Below are positions 27,704 through 37,425 of a stretch of DNA of 64,000 bases, piece by piece; position 1 is the stretch's first letter; each line of letters opens with the position of its first letter. This DNA is from G039954875 sp047528275. GTDB lineage: Bacteria; Bacteroidota; Bacteroidia; Flavobacteriales; Blattabacteriaceae. Made by a program: the position numbers and the translations under genes. Where the stretch lies: NCBI GenBank assembly GCA_047528275.1, contig CP180023.1, forward strand, positions 1,240,001 to 1,304,000, given 5' to 3'. Below the pieces are notes generated by a model. The model was not told the origin of the DNA. It saw only the letters and a list, made by a program, of their open reading frames with translations, and ran no database searches.

Positions 27704-28110
27704 CGTTCTCTCTTGAATCTAATCAAGAGAATATCTCCTTTATAAAGCTCTAGATTTAGAGGATTTATTTTTATTTTATTAGCTCGTTTCAACAGAGAAA
27801 TGAAGGTGTTTTCAGTCTTCATCTCCTTGCAACTTTTTCTAGTGGTAATGATCTCAAAGAGATCGATCTCTTTATCATTAATGAGATAATTGCCTCGTAT
27901 CTTATTGCAACCAGCAAAGCCTCGGAAGGAAGAGGTTCTTGGATCGAAAGAGATATACACTTTTTTGTCATTGGCATATACCTCAGCGGCATCTTGCAGG
28001 ATCCATTTGCCGCCGTATGCAATAGAGGTAGGGTATTTGTTTTTGGTGCCACCGCAATTCGTCAGGAAGAGAATGCATAAAATACTAATATATGATGATA
28101 TGTACCTCAT
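27700..28110 (-). CDS. META-domain (HslJ-like) lipoprotein inside the trp operon
   Basis: 136 residues. The lipoprotein signal MRYISSYISILCILFLTNC ends at Cys19 (lipobox LTNC). The rest resembles a META/HslJ domain: GGKWILQD, FRGFAGCNKIRGNY (the GCN block), then TTRKSCKEMKTEN-FISLL. It should be anchored in the envelope. Its ATG overlaps the trpC stop and its stop overlaps the trpF start, each by 4 bases, so it is translationally embedded between cytosolic biosynthetic genes. Whether it has any link to tryptophan is unknown. The domain call is moderately sure. Confidence 0.78.
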   Translation of the reverse strand: MRYISSYISILCILFLTNCGGTKNKYPTSIAYGGKWILQDAAEVYANDKKVYISFDPRTSSFRGFAGCNKIRGNYLINDKEIDLFEIITTRKSCKEMKTENTFISLLKRANKIKINPLNLELYKGDILLIRFKRER

Positions 28111-28901
28111 AATGAAATAATTTCTTTTAATTGTCGAATGAATCTTTTACAGCTTTCTCCAGGGTCGGATGAACGCATGAAATTTTCTCCAATGAGAAAT
28201 CCTTGAAAACCTACCTCTCGCAAGTAAACAATATTTTCCGGTTTAGAAATACCACTTTCTGAAATCTTTATAAAGTTGTTAGGAATCCATGGAAACAGTC
28301 GTACCGAGCGTTCAATATCGACTGAAAAGGTTTTTAAATCCCGATTGTTGACTCCGATAAGGTCAAGATCATCGGTGATCTTGTCGAGTTCTTCTTCTGA
28401 ATGGAGTTCCATGAGTACTTCCAGTCCAAGCACTTTAGCTTGGGTAGCAAAGATTTTAACCGTTTTTTTTGAAAGCACTTCAGCGATCAGTAAGATGACG
28501 TCTGCGCCCATAGCCTTGGCTGCAATCAATTGATATTCGTCGATGATAAAATCTTTGCACAATATAGGGATCGAGATGCTATGACGTGCCGTAGGTAGGT
28601 CTTCATCTTGTGCGGTAAAGTGCTTGATATCAGTGATGACAGATATACCGCTGGCACCTGCGGTTTCGTACCCACAGACGACTTCCTCTACAGTTACCTG
28701 ATCGTTGATGATCCCTTTTGAAGGGGATTTTCGTTTGAATTCTGCGATGATACCTGTGTGGCTCTTCTGGAGGCTCTGTGCTAGGGATCGACATTTTCCT
28801 TCGAAGAATTTACTTTTTTCGAGCATCGCTATGGGTTTGTGCTGACGGTTTCTGGTAATTTCTTCCTGCTTAGTAGCAATAATTTTGTCGAGAAAATTCA
28901 T
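28107..28901 (-). CDS. trpC: Indole-3-glycerol-phosphate synthase
   Basis: Ring closure of carboxyphenylaminodeoxyribulose phosphate. About 264 residues from the ATG at 28901. A TTG three codons earlier is the only other choice. IIAEFKRKSPSKG has the catalytic lysines, ILCKDFIIDEYQ, LIGVNNRDLKTF and SESGISKPEN are the remaining family blocks. The gene starts 16 bases after the trpD stop and ends in an overlap with the META lipoprotein. Confidence 0.96.
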   Translation of the reverse strand: MNFLDKIIATKQEEITRNRQHKPIAMLEKSKFFEGKCRSLAQSLQKSHTGIIAEFKRKSPSKGIINDQVTVEEVVCGYETAGASGISVITDIKHFTAQDEDLPTARHSISIPILCKDFIIDEYQLIAAKAMGADVILLIAEVLSKKTVKIFATQAKVLGLEVLMELHSEEELDKITDDLDLIGVNNRDLKTFSVDIERSVRLFPWIPNNFIKISESGISKPENIVYLREVGFQGFLIGENFMRSSDPGESCKRFIRQLKEIISL

Positions 28902-28917
28902 AGTTATCAAGATTTGG

Positions 28918-29904
28918 TCAATAGTCTAAAAATTTTTTTAGAACATTTTTGGCTCGTCCACTTTTTAAGGATTCTTCAGCCCTAACATAGTTACATTCAA
29001 AGTGCTCACCATTGAGCAAACCCAATGCAAAAGCTGCATTGGTTAGAACTACTGTGTTCTGAGCCGATGTCCCCTTTCCAGATAGAATATCAACGAAGAT
29101 ACGCGTATTTTCTTCGGTATTTCTTCCACCTATCAATTCTCGACTATCGATTTTTTGGCTACCTAGTGCTTCAGGTGGATAGATTTTTTCGCCTTGTCGA
29201 GTGTAACATTTGAGATCACTGGTCAGAGAAATCTCATCGTATCCATCGAGACTGTGGATGATCGCATAGTCGTTTTCGGTCTGCTGATAGAGATAATGAT
29301 AGAGTCTGGCTACTTGCAGATCACTTACACCGAGTAGATGATTTTTCGGTTTGCTCGGGTTGAGTAGTGGACCTAACATATTGAAGAAAGTCTTTGTACC
29401 AAGTTCCCTGCGCACTGAGACGACCTTTTTAAGCGCTGGGTGAAATAGTGGCGCGTGCAAATAACAGATCCCAACAATTTCGAGTTGTTTTTTTAGTTTC
29501 CCTTCTTCATTAGTGAAGACATAGCCGAGTTGATTCAATAGATTGGATGAACCGGTGACCGACGAGGCACTGTAATTGCCATGCTTAATAACTTTACTTC
29601 CTGCACCAGCTACTATGAAACACGCTAAGGTTGAGATATTAAAAGTGTTTTTTCTATCTCCACCAGTACCAACAATGTCAATGGCATAGAATTCGCTCAG
29701 ATCCAGTTTTACGCATAGTTCCAACAAAGCTTGTCGAAATCCTTTGATTTCCTCTAGTGTCGGAGGTCTCATGTTGTAAACGGTAGCTAGGGCTGCGAGT
29801 TGGGCTGCATTAAACTGATCTCTTGACATGTCGATCAGAACACTTTGTGCTTCTTCTTTGCTCAGGGTCTTATGGGCAAAGAGGTAGTGTAGAAGGTCTT
29901 TCAT
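28918..29904 (-). CDS. trpD: Anthranilate phosphoribosyltransferase
   Basis: Transfers phosphoribose from PRPP to anthranilate. 328 residues from the ATG at 29904 (MKDLLHYLFAHKTLS). The frame is open upstream to 29925, but the start at 29904 overlaps the trpG stop as ATGA, which is the coupling seen elsewhere in this operon. Motifs: DIVGTGGDRKNTFNIST (PRPP-binding GTGGD), KHGNYSASS and FFNMLGPLLNPS. Confidence 0.95.
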   Translation of the reverse strand: MKDLLHYLFAHKTLSKEEAQSVLIDMSRDQFNAAQLAALATVYNMRPPTLEEIKGFRQALLELCVKLDLSEFYAIDIVGTGGDRKNTFNISTLACFIVAGAGSKVIKHGNYSASSVTGSSNLLNQLGYVFTNEEGKLKKQLEIVGICYLHAPLFHPALKKVVSVRRELGTKTFFNMLGPLLNPSKPKNHLLGVSDLQVARLYHYLYQQTENDYAIIHSLDGYDEISLTSDLKCYTRQGEKIYPPEALGSQKIDSRELIGGRNTEENTRIFVDILSGKGTSAQNTVVLTNAAFALGLLNGEHFECNYVRAEESLKSGRAKNVLKKFLDY

Positions 29905-30485
29905 GATACTGATAGATTTAGCCAATTGGTGATGATATTCTCGCCATGCGGTGTCAAGACCGATTCGGGATGAAATTGTACCCCACAGACATTGTAAACT
30001 TTATGACGTAGAGCCATGATCTCCCCTTGGGGTCCAAGGGCAGTGATCCTGAGATCGGTAGGAAAATCTTCTGATGAGACAATCCACGAATGATAACGCC
30101 CCACTTCGATTTTCTTAGGTAATCCTCTGAAAAGTGTCTCATTAGGATCGGTGACTTCGATGAGACTGGCTACACCATGATAGACTTTTTGAGTATTGAG
30201 CAACATGGCACCAAAAACCTCTCCGATGGCTTGTTGTCCCAAGCAGACGCCCAAGATACTCTTTGTCTGGGCATAGGTCTTGATTAGTGGTTTAAGAATA
30301 TGAGCTTCGTTAGGGATACCTGGACCAGGAGATAAGATGATCTTCTCATAAGCGTCGATAGCTTCCAATGCGATCTCATCATTTCGAAATACTTCTACAG
30401 GAGCTTTTGTCAGTTGTTTGACTGCGTATACCAGGTTGTATGTAAATGAATCGTAATTATCAAGTACTAGAATTTTTCCTTTCAT
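29901..30485 (-). CDS. trpG: Anthranilate synthase component II (glutamine amidotransferase)
   Basis: Class I glutaminase that feeds ammonia to TrpE. 194 residues from the ATG at 30485 (MKGKILVLDNYDSFTYN). A longer open frame to 30704 is only overlap with trpE. The catalytic Cys is in ILGVCLGQQAIGEVFGA, and the His-Glu pair in VQFHPES. The sequence could also serve aminodeoxychorismate synthase (PabA), as in some bacteria where one subunit is shared. Four bases separate it from the trpE stop. Confidence 0.95.
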   Translation of the reverse strand: MKGKILVLDNYDSFTYNLVYAVKQLTKAPVEVFRNDEIALEAIDAYEKIILSPGPGIPNEAHILKPLIKTYAQTKSILGVCLGQQAIGEVFGAMLLNTQKVYHGVASLIEVTDPNETLFRGLPKKIEVGRYHSWIVSSEDFPTDLRITALGPQGEIMALRHKVYNVCGVQFHPESVLTPHGENIITNWLNLSVS

Positions 30486-30489
30486 AGGT

Positions 30490-31893
30490 TTATATATTTT
30501 GTGCTGCTTCGGTAGCTTTGAATAGGGCCATAAGTTTGTTCTTAACTTCCTGCACTTCATTTTCCTCCTTGGATTCAGAGACGACTCCACCACCAGATTG
30601 GAAGAAAAGTATATCGTTTTTGCTAATAAATGAGCGAATGATGATGGCTGTATTGATTTGTCCGTCGAGTCCAAAGAAACCGACCGCACCGCCATAGACA
30701 CCACGGTGCTGATTTTCGATCTGATCGATCAGTTCCATCGCTCGATATTTAGGCGCTCCTGAGAGTGTACCGGCCGGAAAGGTATTGCCAAATACTTTGA
30801 TCGAAGAACTGCCTGAATTAAGCTTCCCAGAGACTTTTGATACCATGTGCAATACGTGTGAGAAATATTGGATTTCTTTATAGCGTTCAACCTTAACTTG
30901 TGAGGAGTTACGACTCAGGTCATTGCGTGCTAGGTCGACCAGCATGACGTGCTCGGCATTTTCCTTAGGATCTTTGGTGAGTAGTTCAGACAGTTGCCGG
31001 TCTTTTTCATCATCGCCTAAACGCCTAATGGTCCCAGCAATTGGATGTATATAGGCGGTTTGGTCCTTAATGACCAATTGTGCTTCGGGTGAAGAACCAA
31101 AAAGTTTGTAATCTCCATAATCGAAATAGAATAGATAAGGAGATGGATTGATGCGGCGTAATGCTCGATAGACATTGAACTCATCGCCTTTGAACTTTTG
31201 CCTAAACTGGCGTGAGAGCACAATTTGAAATACATCACCGCGGAGACAGGACTTGATCCCTTGAGTGATCATTTTCTTGTGCACTTCATCGGTCACGTTA
31301 GAGTCAGGTGCTCCAATGGATTTGAAGGAAAAAGAAGGAAAATTTCTATTGTTGATCAAGTCGGTCAATTGGCCGATAGAAATACCTTCTCTTCCTTTAA
31401 ACTGGTGCTCGACGATACTGAGTTCGTTATAAAAGTGATGAAAAACGATCAAGCTGGCATAAAAGCTCAAGCGCAGTTGTGGTACGTAATACGCCTCTTT
31501 GATAGGAACCTTCAATCGAATCGTCTCGAAATATTGTACACTGTCATAGGAGACATATCCGTACAGGCCAGAGTAGGACGTAGCGAAATTCTCAGCTTGA
31601 AAACGCTTTAGAAAATCATCTATCAAATCCTGAATCGTCGACCAGTCATCGATGGAAAAATTTTCTAAGCTACGATCTGGGTAGGAGATACGCACTTGAC
31701 CTTGGTCGATGATGAGTTCGGAGGTCGGATCGATACAAAGGATTGATGCATGATTTTGCGTAGTATGGTAGTTGGAAGACTCTAAAAGTAAAGTGTTAGG
31801 GAAACGATCTCGAAGCTTCAGATATAGTGCTACGGGTGTGATATCATCGGCTAAACGTTTTTTTTGAACAGTTTTGAAAGTGATTTTCGACAT
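30490..31893 (-). CDS. trpE: Anthranilate synthase component I
   Basis: Converts chorismate and ammonia to anthranilate. 467 residues. The N-terminal LLES motif (residues 36-39) is kept, which is part of the tryptophan feedback site, so allosteric inhibition is probably retained. Catalytic blocks include FQIVLSRQF, SSPEAQLVI, HPIAGTIRRLG, AEHVMLVDLARNDLSR and FPAGTLSGAPK. It is the first gene of the operon and lies about 134 bases downstream of the predicted transcription start, with two hairpins in between. Confidence 0.96.
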   Translation of the reverse strand: MSKITFKTVQKKRLADDITPVALYLKLRDRFPNTLLLESSNYHTTQNHASILCIDPTSELIIDQGQVRISYPDRSLENFSIDDWSTIQDLIDDFLKRFQAENFATSYSGLYGYVSYDSVQYFETIRLKVPIKEAYYVPQLRLSFYASLIVFHHFYNELSIVEHQFKGREGISIGQLTDLINNRNFPSFSFKSIGAPDSNVTDEVHKKMITQGIKSCLRGDVFQIVLSRQFRQKFKGDEFNVYRALRRINPSPYLFYFDYGDYKLFGSSPEAQLVIKDQTAYIHPIAGTIRRLGDDEKDRQLSELLTKDPKENAEHVMLVDLARNDLSRNSSQVKVERYKEIQYFSHVLHMVSKVSGKLNSGSSSIKVFGNTFPAGTLSGAPKYRAMELIDQIENQHRGVYGGAVGFFGLDGQINTAIIIRSFISKNDILFFQSGGGVVSESKEENEVQEVKNKLMALFKATEAAQNI

Positions 31894-31910
31894 AGTCTAT
31901 AATTTTAATG

Positions 31911-31937
31911 AAAAAAGCTTGTCGTCACAACAAGCTT
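31911..31937 (-). terminator. Attenuator-like terminator hairpin in the trp leader
   Basis: On the minus strand AAGCTTGT - TGTGACG - ACAAGCTT forms a perfect 8-bp stem, running into six T. It sits between the promoter and trpE, 18 bases before the trpE start codon, so it should limit read-through into the operon. Confidence 0.75.
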
Positions 31938-31949
31938 TCCCGGTTTTAT

Positions 31950-31972
31950 GTGGATGATAGCAGCTCATCCAC
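31950..31972 (-). promoter_or_regulatory. Upstream leader hairpin in the trp leader
   Basis: GTGGATGA - loop of 7 - TCATCCAC, a perfect 8-bp stem just before the terminator hairpin. A 12-codon ORF (MKVVVDELLSST) overlaps it, from ATG 31984-31982 to a TAA ending at 31946, but it holds no Trp codon. Confidence 0.55.
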
Positions 31973-32033
31973 AACGACTTTCATAAAAGATTGATCCACT
32001 ACTAAATATTTTGTTTTTGTCCTAGCACGCGAG

Positions 32034-32063
32034 CAAAAGTAAAGAAATTTTTTTTCTGTGCAA
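32034..32063 (-). promoter_or_regulatory. Consensus promoter of the trp operon
   Basis: Minus strand TTG (32063-32061), exactly 19 bases, then TACTTTTG (32041-32034). This matches the Bacteroidota consensus TTG-N19-TAnnTTTG. The start site is expected near 32027, giving a leader of about 134 bases before trpE. Confidence 0.85.
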
Positions 32064-32149
32064 GGCGTTCATCAGCTCGAGCTATAAGTTTTACTTATTG
32101 AGAATAAAACAGAGAGGTGGTGGAAAGTTTTTTTTATTACTCCTTACTA

Positions 32150-33135
32150 TGATTCTACCATTACATGTTTTAGATTAGGAATATAAGGTCGAATGAAAGA
32201 TAGATCGAAATGGGTACCAGTACGAGGGAGTATGTGACGATCCGACCAAATTTTGGTACAAAAGATTGAAAAAAGGAACGTCTTTTGATTGAAAATATTT
32301 AGGAGCTTTATGAAATGCACAAGACAACACCTAATCCTCAGAATAAGCAGGCGATATAGAAACAGATTGATACACTTTTTCAGGAAGCTTCCAAATAGGT
32401 CATTATTTATAAGGAATTTAATCAATTTCAAGACAATAACCTCAATCAAGTCCAAGGGGTAATGATAACTGCGCTCTTCCACAAACATCCCTACGGTAAA
32501 CGACCTACTATCAGTAAACCGGAACATTTGAAAAATTCCTTAATGAAGATCATCAGCCGATCGCGTACACATCGGTTTTAGAATGCCTGGGTAGAGCAAA
32601 TCGTAAGGCGCTTTATCTCATGATGATCAAAGAGCTTTTAAGTAATAGGGCTAGTAGTTTGATGGATTTGGATTTTAATCAAAAACAGCAAATCTTGGAT
32701 GTGAGCAGTTCTGTCAAGTTTTTAAGTGATTATAACCTCCATTGTATCAACCCATTGCCCAAGGAATAAGAAAGACTCGATGAGGTCAAAAAGCGTTGCT
32801 ATTGGTTGAGATCGAAAAGATCAAAAATGGACAATTTGATGATGAGATGCTTCAGGTTATCGTTAATCATAAGAAATCGGATCAAATTCGAATATTTGAA
32901 AATAGTGATGATTTGATTGACCTTTTCCAAGTTGATCTCAGGAATATTGCGTCATGGTATATCCATCGCCTATGTAGTGGACTTGGTTAATGATTTGAAT
33001 CTGTATGATAAGAACATCAATACTTGGAAAAACGGTATTGTCCGTTCCTTGAAACACTACATCTCCAATGGGATGAAGTTGGTCAATAAAAAACGTCCCC
33101 AATCTATGAGACCACAACGGCTTGATTTATGATGA
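32150..33135 (+). pseudogene. Remnant of an M16-family (insulinase-like) metalloprotease
   Basis: In shifting frames and in order: FGTKD-KKERLLIEN-ELYEMHKTT, QIDTLFQEASK, YKEFNQFQDNN, ALFHKHPYGKRPTISKPEHLKN (the HPYG-T block of M16), LYLMMIKELLSNRASSLMDL, VEIEKIKNGQFDDEMLQVI, and SIAYVVDLVNDLNLYDK. These fit the first 60 percent of a Bacteroidota M16 peptidase. The HxxEH zinc motif lies before the recognisable part and was not found, and the C-terminal half is missing. Periplasmic proteolysis by this enzyme is lost here. Confidence 0.85.
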
Positions 33136-33229
33136 GGACTACCTGGCATTGCAAGAGTTGTGTTCATTCTAAGTGTGATTAAGAGCCCTACGAAAAAGAC
33201 ACTGCTTGCTTTCATACCAATACCATATA

Positions 33230-35095
33230 GCCTGGTATGGGGTATTTTAATATATACCCGTCCTACTGAAGTTGTTTTTTATAAAACTTGTTAGAATTTT
33301 CGATCGTCTTGAGCAACTTCTCTTGTCAGAATCTGATGTTAGGAATATCATTCAGTTGAAGATCTGTAATGTCAAAGCCCCCACCAATAGTGTAAAAACC
33401 TTATTAATACGGTCTTGCTTCACGATAGTGTAATTCTTGGAGTAACCTGATATGAACCCCATCTCGTTATTGATTATCATAGAGACTCTGCCCATGGATG
33501 AGAGAATCAAAATTATTTTTCAACCCAAATATTCCTTCATGATTGTAGGTGTGATATCATAATGAATACTCAGGTGTATATAAAAACTTGAGGTGCTTTG
33601 TCTATATCATAGGAATCTAGATCTGATATTTTGTGTAATTCCCACTGTGGGTATCAATAGTTATTATTATTAAACTCTTCTCTGTGATCACTCATGATGA
33701 AGATGACGATAGATTCAAGGAAACCTTTCACCTTCAGATACTTGATTACTTTACCGATCAGACTATTGATGAAATGGAGTGCATTTTTATAGTAGTTCAA
33801 TACAGGTGTTGAATTAAGTTCATTATTCAATGGTAATTTATTATTTTTTTAGTAATAATTACTGTAAATAAATTAAAAATCAATAATATAGTCCCCCTTT
33901 TTTACTAAATCGTAGAATAAAAATCTAAAGAAATGCTTTGCATTGATGATCTTCCGATCCCTTTGTGGTGTTGTTTTCCTCTTGGATTCTGAGCGTAACC
34001 CTTTGATTTTTGAAAAAAAACATTTCGATCGAAAATTGAACGATTTAAAGAAGTACTGGCAAATATCCCCAAAGGATAATGCAATTTTTTCAAACGATCT
34101 ATGAATACAGACGAAATTTCTGATTGTGTAAAGGTATTTCAATAAATGGTATTGATGCCGTAAAAAAAGAAAAAATATCCCATCATCAGTATCGTTAGAA
34201 CAGATAAAGTGGGTTCTGAAACCACTGTGACTTTTGAACGATTTGATACACATAAGGTGTCATGATGTTGTCTAAACAGTCAAACCGTCAAGAATTGATG
34301 AAGATATAGAAAATATTCTTTTTTTTCACCTTCTAATCATCAAAGGCCATTTTCAGTAAGGAATATTGGATATCCTGAACCTTATTTATATCATAAAGCA
34401 CCCGGTTGACTTAACTGTATTTTGCAAATGCTCATCCTATTTTTCCCAAGAAGCTTTTGGATGTGAGAGAGGTAGTATAGCAGATAGATCGTCCGGATCT
34501 TAGTAATAGTCCTGTAATATCTACCATGTACTCAAGCATAGATCAAATAGCTAAAAGTCAACATGAGGAGAAAGATTCCTATCGTAACACCAATATACGA
34601 ATCGTAAAATTTTTTTTACTAGAAATTTCGCTAAAAAGAGCAAACTAGCATCTAAGATTACCAGCAAACTGACAAAGATAAGTGCCAACCAGTATATTAT
34701 ATCAGAGAACTGCAAAATATTCCCTGGGCGTTCCCTAAAAATACCAATCGAAACATAAATAGGGAGAAGTGACAACGAACTGCTTAAAAATTAAAAAATT
34801 TATCATGAATAGGATCAACCCAAATGACATAGAAAACATCAATACAAAGAAAAAAACCTCCGTTTCCTTAATAAAAAATATACCGGCAAAACAACGAAAA
34901 AAGGATCAAGCTGAGTAGGGAAAAATGGCTGAGCAGTAGAGACACTGATATATATAAAATACCCAACAGCAACGTATCGATCTATTCGATGTATTTCAAA
35001 TGTCGCCATGCAAATACCAAAATAAGAGTGAAATTTAGTAAAATAAATAGATAATCCTGATTATATAGCATTATTGTTGATGATCAAAATTAAGC
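33230..35095 (-). pseudogene. Remnant of a YejM-like inner-membrane sulfatase-family protein
   Basis: Minus-strand pieces in order: membrane-domain traces (VGYFIYISVSTAQPFFP, then 34775-34551 with YWLALIFVSLLVILDASLLF), then CIKSFKSHSGF, GIFFLFYGINTIYW, GIFASTSLNRSIFDRNVFF, NYYKNALHFINSLIGKVIKYL, ESIVIFIMSDHREEF (sulfatase SDHGEEF block with G to R), and GYSKNYTIVKQDRINKVF. This order matches the YejM/DUF3413 family, which in other bacteria senses LPS and controls LpxC turnover. At least eight stops or shifts. Confidence 0.8.
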
Positions 35096-35118
35096 TGATC
35101 GAAGATGTGAAATTATAA

Positions 35119-35126
35119 TATTTTTG
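35119..35126 (+). promoter_or_regulatory. -7 box (TATTTTTG) before serS
   Basis: Exact TAnnTTTG, 20 bases before the serS ATG. No clear TTG was seen 19 bases further upstream. Confidence 0.5.
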
Positions 35127-35146
35127 TCTAAAAGAAATATTTCCAC

Positions 35147-36436
35147 ATGTTGCAAACCTCCTTCATCCGTGAGCATAAAAAGAAGATTCTGATAGGCTTA
35201 GATAAACGTTATTTTGCGCAGACCGATTGGATCGATGAGATTTTGATGCTCGATGAAAAAAAGAGAAAAACTCAATTTGAATTAGATGTCTTTTTAGCAC
35301 GATCCAATCAACTTTCCAGTCAAATAGGTAATCTTTTCAAATCTGGCCAAAAAGATGAAGCTGAAACTTTCCGACAGGAGTCCATGCGTTTGAAAGAAGA
35401 AGCTAAAATCCTCGGTGAGCGTTTGACTGATATCAGTGGAGTCTTATCAGAAAAGCTTATCCAGATTCCCAATATCCCTTCAGAGCAAGTAAAAAAAGGA
35501 CAAAACGCTGATGATAATGAGATTGTTCATCAAGAAGGGGATATCCCTTCAATAGATGATACAGCCCTCCCCCATTGGGAGTTAGCTAAAAAATTTCAAC
35601 TCTTCGACTTCGAGTTGGGGACAAAACTTAGTGGGGCTGGATTTCCCGTTTATATTGGACGGGGTGCTCGCTTACAACGCAGCCTGATCCAATATTTTTT
35701 AGATCAGAATACACAAGCCGGTTATCTCGAGTATTCGCTCCCTCACCTCGTAAATGAAGATTCGGGCTATGCCACTGGTCAGATCCCGGACAAAGAAGGC
35801 CAGATGTACCACATCAAAAAGGATGACCTCTACCTGATCCCTACTGGGGAAGTCCCCTTGATTAATTGCTATCGCGGTCGTATCTTGTCACAAGTTGAAC
35901 TTCCCATCAAGGCCACTACTCATACCCCTTGTTTTCGGCGTGAGGCCGGTTCCTATGGTGCGCACGTCCGTGGCTTGAATCGCCTTCATCAATTCGACAA
36001 AGTCGAGATCGTCCAAATCACTACTCCCGAGGCCTCTTATACAGCCTTAGATGAAATGGTCGAGTATATCAAAGGTCTGTTGCGGGATCTGGGACTGCCT
36101 TTTCGTATTTTGCAACTTTGTGGTGGTGATATGGGATTCACTTCAGCGATGACCTATGATTTTGAGGTCTATACCGTTGTCCTTAAAAAATGGCTAGAGG
36201 TAAGCTCAGTGTCCAATTGTACCGATTTTCAAACCCATCGCCTCCGGCTACGATATTATACCTCTAAAGGTAAAATATGCCTTTGCCATACCCTCAACGG
36301 CAGCGCTTTGGCTCTACCACGCATACTAGCCACCTTATTAGAAAATAATCAAACGACCGATCAGATCAAAGTCCCAAAAGTCTTGGTCCCTTATACAGGT
36401 TTTGATACTATAGTCTTACCTTTAGCCAATCTCTGA
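35147..36436 (+). CDS. serS: Seryl-tRNA synthetase
   Basis: 429 residues, class II. The N-terminal helical arm (about residues 30-110, rich in K/E/Q) contacts the long variable arm of tRNA-Ser. The core carries PTGEVPL, TPCFRREAGSYG (motif 2), LHQFDKVEI and the C-terminal NGSALALPRILATLLENNQ (motif 3). The segment TDFQTHRLRLRYY is slightly divergent but aligned. Complete and essential. metF follows 6 bases later. Confidence 0.96.
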   Translation: MLQTSFIREHKKKILIGLDKRYFAQTDWIDEILMLDEKKRKTQFELDVFLARSNQLSSQIGNLFKSGQKDEAETFRQESMRLKEEAKILGERLTDISGVLSEKLIQIPNIPSEQVKKGQNADDNEIVHQEGDIPSIDDTALPHWELAKKFQLFDFELGTKLSGAGFPVYIGRGARLQRSLIQYFLDQNTQAGYLEYSLPHLVNEDSGYATGQIPDKEGQMYHIKKDDLYLIPTGEVPLINCYRGRILSQVELPIKATTHTPCFRREAGSYGAHVRGLNRLHQFDKVEIVQITTPEASYTALDEMVEYIKGLLRDLGLPFRILQLCGGDMGFTSAMTYDFEVYTVVLKKWLEVSSVSNCTDFQTHRLRLRYYTSKGKICLCHTLNGSALALPRILATLLENNQTTDQIKVPKVLVPYTGFDTIVLPLANL

Positions 36437-36442
36437 GCGCCA

Positions 36443-37396
36443 ATGAAAGTGACTGAACATATCGCTCGAGCAAAGAAGACATTGTTTTCTTTTGAGATCT
36501 TGCCCCCTTTGAGGGGGCAGGGCATTGAGGGCGTTTTTAACACTTTAGATCCCTTAATGGAATTCAATCCACCCTTTATCGATGTGACTTACCATCGTGA
36601 GGAATTCGTCTATATCGATCGTGGAGACAGACTCTTACAAAAGAAAACTATCTCAAGAAGGCCAGGCACTGTAGGTATCTGTGCAGCTATCATGAATAAG
36701 TATGGAGTGGATGCCGTACCTCATCTACTCTGTGGCGGTTTTGACAAGCAAATGACCGAAGATGCTTTGATTGATCTACATTTCTTGGGCATTGACAACG
36801 TTTTGCTGCTTCGGGGTGATCCAATCAAATCTGAAAAGACTTTTACCGCTGAAGAGGCTGGTCACAACTATGCGGTAGAATTGGTCGGTCAACTGAGTGA
36901 CCTCAACCGAGGAAAATACCTCGATGGAACCTTTGAAGGAGGCTGTTCCTCCGATTTTTGTATTGGTGTGGCAGGCTATCCCGAAAAACATTTCGAATCC
37001 CCCAATATGGAGGAGGACCTTTATCACCTGAAAAGGAAGATCGAAGCAGGGGCCGACTACATCGTCACACAGATGTTTTTCGACAACCGTAAGTATTTTG
37101 AATTTTTCGACCGATGTAGAGCCGTAGGTATTACCGTGCCAATCATCCCGGGCATCAAACCGATATCGACCCGCTCACAATTGAGCGCTTTGCCGGCCTA
37201 TTTTTATGTCGATATTCCTAACGAACTTGTACAAGAGGTACAACAGGCTAAAGACCAACATGCAGTCTATCAGGTTGGTATCGAATGGGCTATACAACAA
37301 TCCGCAGCGTTAAAAAAAGCTGGCGTAGAGGTGATTCATTATTATACGATGGGCAAACCCGATCCTATTCATCAAGTCGTCCAAGCTATTTTTTGA
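36443..37396 (+). CDS. metF: Methylenetetrahydrofolate reductase
   Basis: Flavoprotein that reduces 5,10-methylene-THF to 5-methyl-THF for methionine synthesis. 317 residues, TIM barrel. FSFEILPPLRG carries the catalytic Glu. HLLCGGFDKQMTEDAL, NVLLLRGDP (FAD-binding), IGVAGYPEKHFESPN and QMFFDN are family blocks. It is probably cotranscribed with serS. Methionine synthase itself is not in the window. Confidence 0.95.
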   Translation: MKVTEHIARAKKTLFSFEILPPLRGQGIEGVFNTLDPLMEFNPPFIDVTYHREEFVYIDRGDRLLQKKTISRRPGTVGICAAIMNKYGVDAVPHLLCGGFDKQMTEDALIDLHFLGIDNVLLLRGDPIKSEKTFTAEEAGHNYAVELVGQLSDLNRGKYLDGTFEGGCSSDFCIGVAGYPEKHFESPNMEEDLYHLKRKIEAGADYIVTQMFFDNRKYFEFFDRCRAVGITVPIIPGIKPISTRSQLSALPAYFYVDIPNELVQEVQQAKDQHAVYQVGIEWAIQQSAALKKAGVEVIHYYTMGKPDPIHQVVQAIF

Positions 37397-37425
37397 GTTT
37401 TTGTAAAATTTTTTATTCGTCAGTA

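Noticed and set aside
32147..32527. 126-codon minus-strand ORF upstream of the trp promoter
   Set aside because: The plus strand here reads as the M16 protease remnant. The minus ORF has no family features.
33873..34253. 126-codon minus ORF taken as an intact small gene
   Set aside because: It is only one frame of the YejM-like remnant. Blocks before and after continue in other frames.
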